In this document: positions 1 to 8,301 of the stretch, one piece after another
How the letters are laid out: the number at the start of each line of letters is the position of its first letter
Numbering within the stretch: the stretch's first letter is position 1
DNA from: Cytobacillus solani
Lineage (GTDB): Bacteria; Bacillota; Bacilli; Bacillales; Cytobacillaceae
Reading direction: 5' to 3'
Assembly: GCF_001420595.1 (NCBI RefSeq)
Contig: NZ_LJIX01000006.1
Span: 3,767,058-3,831,057 of the forward strand
DNA: 64,000 bases
Notes under the pieces: model-generated
The model's input: the letters and a program-made list of their open reading frames with translations, nothing else
Told to the model about the DNA's origin: nothing
Database searches by the model: none
Position numbers and translations under genes: made by a program

Positions 1-82
1 CGGAAATCTGTTCAATTTCTTTATTATTCACTAATTCCTGCAGGGTCCTGCGGACGGTTTCTACCTCTGGTAATTCAGGCAT
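1..82 (-). CDS. mutM: Formamidopyrimidine-DNA glycosylase, 5' end only
   Basis: The minus strand from 82 encodes MPELPEVETVRRTLQEL, the hallmark N-terminus of Fpg/MutM, in which Pro2 is the catalytic nucleophile after Met removal and Glu3 the general acid. The enzyme excises oxidised purines such as 8-oxoguanine. A ribosome binding site GGAAGTGA precedes the ATG. The gene starts 46 bases after the polA stop, so polA and mutM probably form a DNA repair operon, as is common in Bacillus. The rest of the gene lies outside the left edge of the window. Confidence 0.93.
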   Translation of the reverse strand, partial: MPELPEVETVRRTLQELVNNKEIEQIS

Positions 83-128
83 ATTTAATCACTTCCAGTA
101 CAATCATTTACTTTATCTTTATCTATCG

Positions 129-2759
129 TTATTTTGCATCAAACCATGTTGGTCCATAAGCGTAATCAACTTTGAGCGGAACCTCAAGCACAACTGCATT
201 TTCCATCACCTCAGGGACAATTTTTTTCAAAATATCTAATTCATCCTTTGGTGCTTCAAAGATCAATTCATCATGTACCTGTAAAAGCAAACGTGTTTTT
301 AAGTTTTCACTTTTCAAACGTTCTGCCATATCTATCATTGCTTTTTTTATAATATCTGCTGCACTTCCTTGGATTGGCGTATTCATCGCTGTGCGTTCTG
401 CAAAGCTGCGCAGATTAAAATTACGGCTTGTGATTTCAGGAAGATATCTTCTGCGATGAAGTAGGGTTGAAACATATCCTTTTTGCTTGGCATCGGCAAC
501 AATATCTTCCATATACGCTTTGACCCCTGGATAGCTTTCTAAATACCGTTCAATAAATTGACCTGCTTCTTTTCGGGTAATTCCAAGACTTTGGGATAAT
601 CCATAATCACTAATACCGTACACAATGCCAAAGTTAACTGCTTTTGCATGACGGCGCATATTGGAAGTAACGTTCTCTTCACTAACATGAAACACTTCCA
701 TCGCAGTTTTTGTATGGATGTCCATATCGTGATTAAATGCCTCAATTAGCTTATCATCCTTCGCAATATGTGCAAGCACCCGAAGCTCAATTTGAGAATA
801 ATCAGCAGCAAAGATGACCCAGTCTTTTTCAGAAGGGATAAATGCCTGTCTTATTTTTCTTCCTTCTTCTAGACGGATAGGGATATTCTGAAGATTTGGA
901 TCTGTTGAGCTAAGTCTTCCTGTTTGTGTTAAAGCCTGATTAAATCTTGTGTGCACTTTTTCATTGTCCTTGTTGACAATTTTAAGCAAGCCCTCGATAT
1001 ATGTGGACTGAAGCTTTCCAAGCTGACGATAATCGAGGATTTCTCTAACGATTTCATGCTTCGTCTCAAGCTTCTCTAGTACATCTGCTGAGGTTGAATA
1101 ACCCGTCTTTGTCTTTTTATAAACAGGAAGCCCCAGCTTTTCGAAAAGAATAACCCCTAGCTGTTTCGGTGAGTTGATATTAAACTTTTCTCCAGCTAAT
1201 TCATGTATACGGCTCTCAATTCCTACTAATTTTGAGTAAATCTCTTCTCCCATGGCTTTTAAACGTTTAATATCCATTTTTACCCCACAGGATTCCATAT
1301 CTGCAAGAATTAATGATAAAGGCATTTCTAATTCATAAAATAACTCTGCCTGCTGATTATCCTTCAGTTCCTTATCAAGCTTATCTTTCAGCGCTTCTAT
1401 TGCAGCCGCTTTTCTTGCAAGGTGCATAGCTAACATGCCTTCTTCGGGAACCTGTCTTTTAGCTCCTTTTCCATAGAACGCTTCATCCGATTGAATGGAT
1501 TCATAGCCATGGCTTTTTGCAACGGAGGCAACATCCTCTATTGTTGCTGATGGGTTAATTAGATAGGAAGCAATTAGCAGATCAAAGCTCACTCCCGCTA
1601 AATGAATGCCATGATGGCGAAGCGATACCTCCGACCTTTTCGCATCATAGACAATTTTTTCTTTACTTGCATCCTCTGCCCATTGTTTAAAAACTTGTGA
1701 AGCTAATGCTTTCTCTGTGGAAATAAAAAAGGTTCCTTTATCATTAGCAATTGAAAAGCCGATAATATCTGCATAATGATAATTATCTTCAAGCAATTCA
1801 ATATAAAAAGCATTCTCACCTGAAAAAATATCTTCTGTTATCTCATTAATCACTTCAAACTCAATTTCTTCAAGTTCAACTTCTTCTGATCCTGTTTCAC
1901 CGCTAAGTTTGTCCAATAATGAATTAAAGCCTAGTTCTTTATAAATGCTGACTACCTTGTCTCTTTCATATCCTTCGTATTCCACTTCACTTAGCTCGAT
2001 TTCTATAGGTGCTTCCCTCGTAATCGTCGCTAATTCCTTACTCATTAAGGCCTGATCTTTAAATTCCTCCAGCTTTTCCTTCAATTTATTTCCGCCAACT
2101 TTGTCAACAGAAGATAAAACCGTCTCAAGTGCTCCAAATTCCTTAAGCAATTTTAGTGCCGTCTTTTCACCAACACCTGGCACACCAGGGATATTATCCG
2201 AAGCATCCCCCATAAGACCCTTCATATCAATAATTCGATCCGGTGTAATTCCATATTTTTCTTGAATGTAGGCTGGAGTATAATCTTCAATCTCTGTAAT
2301 CCCTTTACGAGTGATCGAAACCGTTGTTTTTTCAGAGCTTAATTGTGTGAGATCTTTATCACCAGAAATTATCTTCACTTCAAAGTCATCATTTTCGGCA
2401 TGGAGGGAGAGCGTACCGATAATGTCATCTGCTTCATAATTTTCTAATTCATAACGTGAAATCCCATAAGCATCCAACAGCTCACGAATAAAGGGAAACT
2501 GCTCGGATAGTTCTGGTGGCGTCTTTTGTCTCCCTCCTTTATATTCACTAAATGTCTTATGACGAAATGTTGTCTTCCCTGCATCAAATGCAACTAATAG
2601 ATGGGTAGGCTTTTCATCCTCAAGAATTCGATTGAGCATCATTGTAAACCCATAAACTGCGTTCGTATGAATCCCTTTGTCATTGTTTAGAAGAGGTAAG
2701 GCAAAAAAAGCACGGTAAGCAATGCTGTTGCCGTCAATTAAAACAAGCTTCTTTTTCAA
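129..2759 (-). CDS. polA: DNA polymerase I
   Basis: DNA polymerase I fills gaps in excision repair and removes RNA primers from Okazaki fragments. The 876 residues match the Bacillus family length. An N-terminal 5'-3' nuclease domain (about 1-290; LIDGNSIAYRAFFAL, DASDNIPGVPGVGEKTA) is followed by an exonuclease-like domain (about 300-470). I cannot find the acidic DxE motif of an active 3'-5' proofreader there, which agrees with Bacillus Pol I enzymes. The polymerase domain has motif A (DYSQIELRVLAH), motif B (RRHAKAVNFGIVYG) and motif C (QVHDELIFE). The gene lies downstream of hflC, separated by a terminator-like hairpin, and upstream of mutM. Confidence 0.97.
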   Translation of the reverse strand: MKKKLVLIDGNSIAYRAFFALPLLNNDKGIHTNAVYGFTMMLNRILEDEKPTHLLVAFDAGKTTFRHKTFSEYKGGRQKTPPELSEQFPFIRELLDAYGISRYELENYEADDIIGTLSLHAENDDFEVKIISGDKDLTQLSSEKTTVSITRKGITEIEDYTPAYIQEKYGITPDRIIDMKGLMGDASDNIPGVPGVGEKTALKLLKEFGALETVLSSVDKVGGNKLKEKLEEFKDQALMSKELATITREAPIEIELSEVEYEGYERDKVVSIYKELGFNSLLDKLSGETGSEEVELEEIEFEVINEITEDIFSGENAFYIELLEDNYHYADIIGFSIANDKGTFFISTEKALASQVFKQWAEDASKEKIVYDAKRSEVSLRHHGIHLAGVSFDLLIASYLINPSATIEDVASVAKSHGYESIQSDEAFYGKGAKRQVPEEGMLAMHLARKAAAIEALKDKLDKELKDNQQAELFYELEMPLSLILADMESCGVKMDIKRLKAMGEEIYSKLVGIESRIHELAGEKFNINSPKQLGVILFEKLGLPVYKKTKTGYSTSADVLEKLETKHEIVREILDYRQLGKLQSTYIEGLLKIVNKDNEKVHTRFNQALTQTGRLSSTDPNLQNIPIRLEEGRKIRQAFIPSEKDWVIFAADYSQIELRVLAHIAKDDKLIEAFNHDMDIHTKTAMEVFHVSEENVTSNMRRHAKAVNFGIVYGISDYGLSQSLGITRKEAGQFIERYLESYPGVKAYMEDIVADAKQKGYVSTLLHRRRYLPEITSRNFNLRSFAERTAMNTPIQGSAADIIKKAMIDMAERLKSENLKTRLLLQVHDELIFEAPKDELDILKKIVPEVMENAVVLEVPLKVDYAYGPTWFDAK

Positions 2760-2785
2760 AAAAATTCTCCTTCCTTTGCCTAAAG

Positions 2786-2847
2786 CAAAAAACCGTTATT
2801 TTCCTCCATTTTATCATGAGTAGATAAAGAATGAAAAATAACGGTTT
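2786..2847 (-). terminator. Hairpin after hflC
   Basis: 13-bp perfect arms (2790-2802 and 2835-2847) are followed on the minus strand by a T run. The loop is long (32 bases) and contains a GGAGG and an ATG, so the hairpin may be only a partial terminator for hflC, with polA transcription starting in or after it. Confidence 0.6.
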
Positions 2848-2856
2848 ATAAAGTGT

Positions 2857-3795
2857 TTAGTTTGTATTTCCCATTAATAAGCGGGCATATGGCGAATCAG
2901 ATGGCAAGACAATAACCGTTTCCCCATTGATTGTCTTTTTATATGATTCTAATGTACGGTACAGGGAATAGAAGCTAGGGTCTTTTGAAAAAGCTTCATT
3001 ATATATTTTCGCAGCTCCGCCTTCTCCATCTGCTCGAATTTCTTCTGCATCTGCTTGAGCCTTTGATATTATTTCTTTTACCTCTTTATCGGTTTTTGCG
3101 ATAATAACATTCTTATCCGCATCCCCTTTTGATAAATATTCCTGAGCTTTCGATTGACGTTCAGAAATCATTCTCGTATAAACCGACTGCTCATTCTCTG
3201 AAGGCAAATCCGTACGCTTCATTCTTACATCAGTAACAATAATTCCGTAATTATCCTTGTCAAGCAGTTCATTCACTTTTTCCGTAATTCGGTCATTTAA
3301 TGAACCTCTGGAAGACTTCCCATCATTAATGATCTCTTCATAATTAAGCTGACCTAGCTCTGTACGTGTGACGGAGTAAATGAATTCTTCCATTCTCGAT
3401 TCTGCACTTTCTAATGTTCTCGCGTTAGCAATCATTTTCTTAGGATCCTCTATTCGCCAAACTGCATAGTTGTCAATGATAATCCGCTTTTTATCCTTTG
3501 TATTTATTTCTGCTTCTGAAACATCATAGGTCATTTGATATTGAGGCAAAGTAGACACACTTTGGATAAAAGGAATTTTATAAGACAGACCTGGTTCACT
3601 CTCTATTCTAACTACTTCACCAAACTGCCTGATTACTTTATATTCCCCTTCTTTTACAATGAAAAGATTGCTAATAAGGATGCCAATTAAGACAAAAAGG
3701 ATGACGAAGAAAATACCGAGCTTAATATACTTTCTCCATTGAAGATTATTTCCGCCTCCGCGCTCATTCATATTAACAACATTTTGATCACTCAT
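2857..3795 (-). CDS. hflC: HflC-like SPFH/band 7 membrane protein
   Basis: HflC partners HflK in a membrane complex that encloses and modulates the FtsH protease (known mainly from Proteobacteria). The 312-residue protein has one N-terminal membrane segment (about 22-43, ending ILISNLF), then an SPFH domain (VKEGEYKVIRQFGEV) and a charged, Ala/Glu-rich helical region typical of band 7 proteins (ISKAQADAEEIRADGEGGA). The start was taken at ATG 3795, eight bases after AAGGAAG; an in-frame GTG nine bases upstream overlaps the ribosome binding site. It overlaps the end of hflK by eight bases, so the two are translationally coupled. I recall no hflKC at this locus in B. subtilis. Confidence 0.88.
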   Translation of the reverse strand: MSDQNVVNMNERGGGNNLQWRKYIKLGIFFVILFVLIGILISNLFIVKEGEYKVIRQFGEVVRIESEPGLSYKIPFIQSVSTLPQYQMTYDVSEAEINTKDKKRIIIDNYAVWRIEDPKKMIANARTLESAESRMEEFIYSVTRTELGQLNYEEIINDGKSSRGSLNDRITEKVNELLDKDNYGIIVTDVRMKRTDLPSENEQSVYTRMISERQSKAQEYLSKGDADKNVIIAKTDKEVKEIISKAQADAEEIRADGEGGAAKIYNEAFSKDPSFYSLYRTLESYKKTINGETVIVLPSDSPYARLLMGNTN

Positions 3796-4753
3796 TATTT
3801 TCACTTCCTTCTGCTGCAGGCTTAGGCTCCTCTTTTTCTAGAGGACGAATCGGAAAGTATTTCATTGTATTTCCGTCATCGTTCATAATATAAATTTCTG
3901 CATTTGGAAGCACCTGCTCAAGTGTTTCAATCACAAGACGCTCTCTAGTAATATCTGGATTATTCTTGTATTCTGTATATAGCTTATTGAATACTGCTAC
4001 ATCCCCACGCGCTCTTTCTATACGAGCAGACTTCTCTCCTTGTGCCCTCGAAATAAGTGCGTCTTTCTCACCCTCTGCTTCATTCATTTTTTGATTTTTG
4101 TATTTTTGGGCTTCATTCAACTTTGTATTCGCTGTTTCTCTCGCATCTGTTACATCTGTAAATGCCTTTCGCACTTCATCATTAGGCAGCTCTACATCCT
4201 GAAGCTTAACCGCCAAGACAGATATTCCGATATCATATTTTTGTATTAGCGATGTTAGCAGCTCCCTGACATCTGACTCAATATCAGCTTTTCCAGATGT
4301 CAAGGCATCATCAATTTTTGAATTTCCGATAATACTCCTTAATGATGCGGACGTAGCATCATGAAGAATCTCTTTTGGATTTGATGAATTATATAAATAT
4401 TTTTCCGGATTGGTAATCTTCCATTGAACAACGAGATCGGCCATGACAATATTCTCGTCCCCAGTAATCATCTTTGTTTCTTCAGGAAAATCTTTAGACT
4501 TCCCGCTCTTATCTTCATAACCAAATTGAAGACTAAATGTTTCCTTTGAAAGCTTTTCTACACTTTGAATCGGCCATGGCAGTTTAAAATGAAGACCCGG
4601 CTCTGTTATTCCTTCTTCAACTTTTCCAAAGGTTAAAATTACCGCTTGATCAGACTCATCTACTGTATACCATGTCGTAAAGGCAGTAATGCCTAATATA
4701 ATGATTAAAAATACTAGTCCGGTTAGTGTGTAAATTCTCTTTAGACTGACCAT
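3788..4753 (-). CDS. hflK: HflK-like SPFH/band 7 membrane protein
   Basis: This is the HflK partner of the downstream HflC. The 321-residue protein has an N-terminal membrane anchor (about 7-28, FLIIILGITAFTTWY), an SPFH domain (DESDQAVILTFGKV, EPGLHFKLPWP) and a long helical stretch (NEAQKYKNQKMNEAEGEKDA) before a Glu/Pro-rich tail. The start is ATG 4753, because GGAGGGGGAGA lies just upstream; the longer ORF from 4804 would place that Shine-Dalgarno inside the gene. A good sigma-A promoter lies at 4800-4828. A hairpin and a tandem Pho box lie further upstream, so the gene may respond to phosphate. FtsH itself is not in the window. Confidence 0.88.
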   Translation of the reverse strand: MVSLKRIYTLTGLVFLIIILGITAFTTWYTVDESDQAVILTFGKVEEGITEPGLHFKLPWPIQSVEKLSKETFSLQFGYEDKSGKSKDFPEETKMITGDENIVMADLVVQWKITNPEKYLYNSSNPKEILHDATSASLRSIIGNSKIDDALTSGKADIESDVRELLTSLIQKYDIGISVLAVKLQDVELPNDEVRKAFTDVTDARETANTKLNEAQKYKNQKMNEAEGEKDALISRAQGEKSARIERARGDVAVFNKLYTEYKNNPDITRERLVIETLEQVLPNAEIYIMNDDGNTMKYFPIRPLEKEEPKPAAEGSENNE

Positions 4754-4799
4754 TGTCTCTCCCCCTCCAATACATTTCGTTAACTTTTTATACGATTTG

Positions 4800-4828
4800 A
4801 TCATAAAAAGGTTTCAATTATATGACAA
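4800..4828 (-). promoter_or_regulatory. Sigma-A promoter of hflK
   Basis: TTGTCA (4823-4828) and TATGAT (4800-4805) are separated by exactly 17 bases on the minus strand, about 47 bases upstream of the hflK ATG. It lies downstream of the hairpin at 4839-4873 and so can fire independently of phoPR. Confidence 0.65.
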
Positions 4829-4838
4829 AACAAATATG

Positions 4839-4873
4839 AAAAAGGAGAAAGCAGGGGTTGCTTTCTCCTTTTT
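4839..4873 (-). terminator. Terminator after phoR / end of candidate Pho RNA
   Basis: A perfect 15-bp stem (4839-4853 with 4859-4873) and a 5-base loop end in TTTTT on the minus strand. It could terminate phoPR transcripts and also any transcript starting at the Pho box just upstream. The A/T runs at both ends make it potentially bidirectional. Confidence 0.85.
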
Positions 4874-4907
4874 CTAACTCCTTGGATGAAGGGGTTTTTC
4901 AATTATT

Positions 4908-4961
4908 ATTGTAACTGGCAGATATTAAGAGATTATAAAGAGGTTGTAAAAAACATGTAAA
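4908..4961 (-). promoter_or_regulatory. Tandem PhoP box with -10 element
   Basis: On the minus strand four TT(T/A)A(C/T)A hexamers occur with exact 11-base periodicity: TTTACA (4956-4961), TTTACA (4945-4950), TTTATA (4934-4939), TTAATA (4923-4928). Ten bases on is TACAAT (4908-4913), a good -10. This matches the known layout of PhoP-activated Bacillus promoters, in which four to six TT(A/C/T)ACA repeats occupy about -20 to -60. The predicted start, near 4900, lies upstream of the hairpin at 4839-4873. Confidence 0.7.
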
Positions 4962-4983
4962 TTTATATAGAGCCTGCTATGTA

Positions 4984-6756
4984 TCACTCATCAAGGAACT
5001 GTTTATTAAGCTCGACTAAAAATGTCGTTCCTTTTCCAACTTGACTAGTGACAATAATATTTCCTTTATGAGCCTCGACAATATGTTTAACAATAGCAAG
5101 CCCAAGACCTGTTCCCCCGGAATTGCGGCTGCGTGCCTTGTCGATACGATAAAACCTTTCAAATATCCTTGGAACTTCACTCTCTTCCATTCCAATTCCT
5201 GTATCCTTCACTTCAACAAATATGTTGGATGCTGATTCTTTTAAACCTAGGAAAACATGCCCGCAATTTGGTGTATAGGATATGGCATTCGAAACTAGAT
5301 TTAGAAAGACTTGTTTCAAACGATCTGCATCTCCATCGATTAAAATGGATTTTTTATCCGCTTCAAACTGAAGTTTAATCTCTTTTTCATCAGCCTTCTT
5401 ATTCAAAATCGCGATTACTTCTTCAAGTGTTGTTCTTATATTAAATTGTTGGATAGAAAGGTGAAAACCAAGCTGTTCCATTTTTGATAGATCTAATAAA
5501 TCTTGTACAAGCGATTGCAAACGATCACTTTCTTGCAAAATAATTTTCAAAAAAGCTTCTAGTGCTTGCTTATCCTCCATCGCCCCATCTAAAAGTGTTT
5601 CAGAAAACCCTTTTATTGAAGTAATGGGTGTTTTCAATTCATGAGAGACATTCGCCACAAAGTCTTTTCTTACTTGTTCAAGTTTTTTTATGTCTGATAT
5701 ATCATGAAATACGAGTAATATCCCCCTCCAAACATCATTTGTTCCAATGATGGGTACTCCGTATATTTCAAAATGCTGCCTTCCATGACTAAGTGGAATA
5801 AAAATTTGTTTCCTTACTTTTTGTTCTGTCATAAAAAGCTCTTCGATTATGGAGGTAACTTCCTGTTGCTGAATCACTTCATAATAAAGTTTATTCGTAT
5901 ATTCGGAATCATTAACACGAAACAGTTCTTTATAAGGACGATTGATTAAGCTGATATATCCTTTTTTATCAATTAATATTAAGCCGCTTCCCATATTTTC
6001 AATAAGGGCTGCAAGCCGATCCTGATGCATTTCCTGTAATTTTCGCATTTCTTGAAGATTCCTTGCAAGGATATTTATAGAAGCACTAAGCATCCCAGTC
6101 TCATCAATCTGATCTTCATACGTACGAGCACGATAGTTTCCTTTTGCTAGTTCAATAGCTGTTTTAGTTGCGGCTTCAATAGGCTTTGTGTAACGATTTG
6201 TAATTCTAGTTCCTAATAGAAGGATAACAATGAAGGCAAATCCTAAACAAATTATTAAGATCCACCAAATCTGTTGATAGGCTTTATTGATTTCTGTCAT
6301 TTTTGTACTAAGCAGAACAAATCCCTCATCTGCTCCTGATTGAACAATTGGTCTCCAGTAATAATGAAGGTCATACCCGTCATCCACCTCGACTAAATGA
6401 TGCCCTGCAGCGTCCTTTTTGATCATACTCTTTATAACAGCATGATGTTCGTTATTGCTGCTAGCATCATTTAACGGTTTACTATCATAAACAATGACTC
6501 CTGAAATATCGACAATCGTTACACGGGCATTTAACACCTTGCTGAATGTATCAATTGACTCACTTTTTAAAGCTAGAATGCCACCCTCATCTTCAACATA
6601 ACTTGAAATCATTTTAGTCTCTTTTTTTAGTCGCTCATCGAAAGCATTCAAATAATAACTTTTATAAAGCTGTCCAAGTAAAAGCCCTAATCCAATGAGA
6701 ACTGCAAATATTAATGTGATTAATGCGAAAAGAAGCCTAGATCGAAATTTTGTCAT
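4984..6756 (-). CDS. phoR: Phosphate regulon sensor histidine kinase
   Basis: PhoR autophosphorylates under phosphate limitation and passes the phosphate to PhoP. The 590-residue protein has two membrane segments (about 8-28 and 163-185) flanking an extracytoplasmic sensor region. A HAMP linker, a PAS domain (LIENMGSGLILIDKKG) and a HisKA box with the phosphoacceptor His (NVSHELKTPITS) follow. The HATPase domain has the N box (FLNLVSNAISYTP), G1 (VKDTGIGM) and G2 (GGTGLGLAIVKHIV). Its ATG overlaps the phoP stop by four bases, with AAGGAGA upstream, so the pair is cotranscribed. Between phoR and polA, where I recall no intervening genes in B. subtilis, sit hflK and hflC. Confidence 0.96.
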   Translation of the reverse strand: MTKFRSRLLFALITLIFAVLIGLGLLLGQLYKSYYLNAFDERLKKETKMISSYVEDEGGILALKSESIDTFSKVLNARVTIVDISGVIVYDSKPLNDASSNNEHHAVIKSMIKKDAAGHHLVEVDDGYDLHYYWRPIVQSGADEGFVLLSTKMTEINKAYQQIWWILIICLGFAFIVILLLGTRITNRYTKPIEAATKTAIELAKGNYRARTYEDQIDETGMLSASINILARNLQEMRKLQEMHQDRLAALIENMGSGLILIDKKGYISLINRPYKELFRVNDSEYTNKLYYEVIQQQEVTSIIEELFMTEQKVRKQIFIPLSHGRQHFEIYGVPIIGTNDVWRGILLVFHDISDIKKLEQVRKDFVANVSHELKTPITSIKGFSETLLDGAMEDKQALEAFLKIILQESDRLQSLVQDLLDLSKMEQLGFHLSIQQFNIRTTLEEVIAILNKKADEKEIKLQFEADKKSILIDGDADRLKQVFLNLVSNAISYTPNCGHVFLGLKESASNIFVEVKDTGIGMEESEVPRIFERFYRIDKARSRNSGGTGLGLAIVKHIVEAHKGNIIVTSQVGKGTTFLVELNKQFLDE

Positions 6757-7469
6757 TCTCCTTTCGGCTCCTCCAGCTTATAGCCTAATCCGCGAATGGT
6801 TTTTATATAAACAGGCTTTTTCGTATTTTGCTCAATCTTCTCTCGTAAATGGCTTATATGTACGTCTACAATACGAGTATCCCCTGCAAAGTCATAGTTC
6901 CATACGGCACTAAGAAGCTGATCTCTCGTCAGAACACGCCCCTTATTTTTTGCTAAATATAATAGGAGCTCGAATTCCTTTGGTGTTAATTCTAATAGTT
7001 CATTTTCAATATACGCTTCATAATGATCCGGAATGATTTTTAGACCCGCAATACGAACATATCCCGATTCTTCCTCTGGCATGATCGGTGTATCCATCTG
7101 TATTTGTGTTCTCCGCAAAATAGCTTTTACCCTTGCCACTACTTCTCTGGGGCTAAACGGCTTCGTCATATAGTCATCTGCACCCAATTCTAGGCCAAGC
7201 ACTTTATCAAACTCATCATCTTTTGCAGTTAACATTAATATAGGTATGAGCACCTTCTGTTGACGGAGTTGCTTGCATACCTCAATCCCATCAAGTTTTG
7301 GAAGCATAAGGTCAAGTACAATTAAATCTGGTGAATGGGATAAAGCTTGATTAATTCCCGCCTCTCCATCCATCGCTGTAATCACTTTGAAGCCTGCCTG
7401 CTGCAGATTATACTCCAATAATGTTAGGATTGATTGTTCATCATCAACAACAAGAATTATCTTCTCCAT
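6753..7469 (-). CDS. phoP: Phosphate regulon response regulator
   Basis: PhoP is the OmpR-family DNA-binding partner of PhoR and activates or represses Pho regulon promoters through TT(A/C/T)ACA repeats. The receiver domain shows the acidic pocket (Asp9, Asp10), phosphoacceptor Asp53 (VLDLMLP) and the conserved Lys (MTKPFSPRE). The C-terminal winged helix contains LTPKEFELLLYLAKN and RGLGYKLE. The start is ATG 7469, five bases after GGAGG (7475-7479). The longer reading from TTG 7481 would put that ribosome binding site inside the gene. The result is 238 residues, the usual length. A weak, irregular set of TTACA-like words at about 7550-7595 could be an autoregulatory Pho box. Confidence 0.96.
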   Translation of the reverse strand: MEKIILVVDDEQSILTLLEYNLQQAGFKVITAMDGEAGINQALSHSPDLIVLDLMLPKLDGIEVCKQLRQQKVLIPILMLTAKDDEFDKVLGLELGADDYMTKPFSPREVVARVKAILRRTQIQMDTPIMPEEESGYVRIAGLKIIPDHYEAYIENELLELTPKEFELLLYLAKNKGRVLTRDQLLSAVWNYDFAGDTRIVDVHISHLREKIEQNTKKPVYIKTIRGLGYKLEEPKGE

Positions 7470-7593
7470 ATTTGCCTCCAAGTTGATATATTCCCCTATT
7501 ACTCATCCAAGATTGAAAAATTCCCCAAATCATGTATCTTACCTCTAATATAAACTGTGTATCTATTTGTAACAAGGGTAACACTAAACAATA

Positions 7594-7627
7594 TATAAAA
7601 AAAGAGACATGCAGCAGCATGCCCCTT
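7594..7627 (-). terminator. Terminator of the MaoC-family gene
   Basis: A GC-rich stem (7604-7612 with 7617-7625) has two G-U wobbles when read as minus-strand RNA and is followed by a long T run. It lies just after the stop codon of the MaoC-family gene and separates it from phoP. Confidence 0.75.
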
Positions 7628-7641
7628 CTTAAAACAGTCAA

Positions 7642-8118
7642 TTAAAAATTATCAAGCGCTTCGCCTTCCATTTTATTAAGGCGATGAGGAGGGCATACAA
7701 GCAATTTCCCTTTGATCACAGTTTCCTCCTCCTCGTTTGTACCGATTACTTCTATTTGGATCGTGTGACTGCTATTGCTAACCTCAGTTACTTCAAATAG
7801 AAACTGTACCGTACCATAGTGGTAAACAGGTTTTAAAAATTCGATTTCTTGCTTTAAAATATGGCTTCCTGGTCCAGGAAGATATTTCGAAATAGCCGAA
7901 TTAACAATCCCATTCAACATAATACTCGGAACAATTGGTTTTTTATAAGGCGTCTGAGAGGCATAGTCATGTTGAATATAAAGTGGATTGGCATCATTCG
8001 TTAAACCTAAATATAATAATAAGTCCTTATCTTCTATTTTTTCAGTTAAAGTTAATTTCTCTCCAACAGAGATTTCTTCAATCTTTCTACCTAATTTTCT
8101 TTTTTTCCCAAGTAACAT
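7642..8118 (-). CDS. MaoC-family (hot-dog) dehydratase-like protein
   Basis: The 158 residues fit a single hot-dog domain of the MaoC/(R)-specific enoyl-CoA hydratase family. The segment LTNDANPLYIQHDYA matches the family's hydratase motif, whose Asp and neighbouring His are catalytic; here the Asp-Asn-Pro pattern is kept and the His lies slightly further on. The substrate cannot be told from sequence. It has a good ribosome binding site (TGGAGGTG, seven bases from the ATG). A perfect cre site directly upstream (8140-8153) predicts repression by CcpA during growth on sugars, which fits a role in acyl-CoA metabolism. The gene stands alone between mdh and phoP. Confidence 0.8.
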   Translation of the reverse strand: MLLGKKRKLGRKIEEISVGEKLTLTEKIEDKDLLLYLGLTNDANPLYIQHDYASQTPYKKPIVPSIMLNGIVNSAISKYLPGPGSHILKQEIEFLKPVYHYGTVQFLFEVTEVSNSSHTIQIEVIGTNEEEETVIKGKLLVCPPHRLNKMEGEALDNF

Positions 8119-8139
8119 TTTTCTGCACCTCCAAAGTTA

Positions 8140-8153
8140 TGTAAACGATTTCA
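8140..8153 (-). promoter_or_regulatory. Perfect CcpA cre site before the MaoC-family gene
   Basis: TGTAAACGATTTCA matches the cre consensus TGWAANCGNTNWCA at all fixed positions. It lies 22 bases upstream of the start codon, next to the ribosome binding site and downstream of TATAAT-like words at 8208-8226. That is a roadblock or repression position. Confidence 0.75.
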
Positions 8154-8246
8154 ATGATACTTAAAAAAATAGCTAATAATTATTAAAATTATCAGTCTAT
8201 TTACTCTATTATATCACTATTATATTATCCAAAAAAGGAATTAAAT

Positions 8247-8277
8247 AAAAAAATTCGGGAATTTCCCGAATTTTTTT
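8247..8277 (-). terminator. Terminator of mdh
   Basis: A perfect stem around CGGG/CCCG (8248-8261 with 8263-8276) with A and T flanks. It ends the citZ-icd-mdh transcription on the minus strand and could work in both directions. Confidence 0.85.
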
Positions 8278-8301
8278 ATTTATCTTACTATCGTGCAAAA
8301 A

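Noticed and set aside
7540-7600. Pho box upstream of phoP
   Set aside because: TTACA-like words occur, but with irregular 8-11 base spacing; too weak to list as a site.
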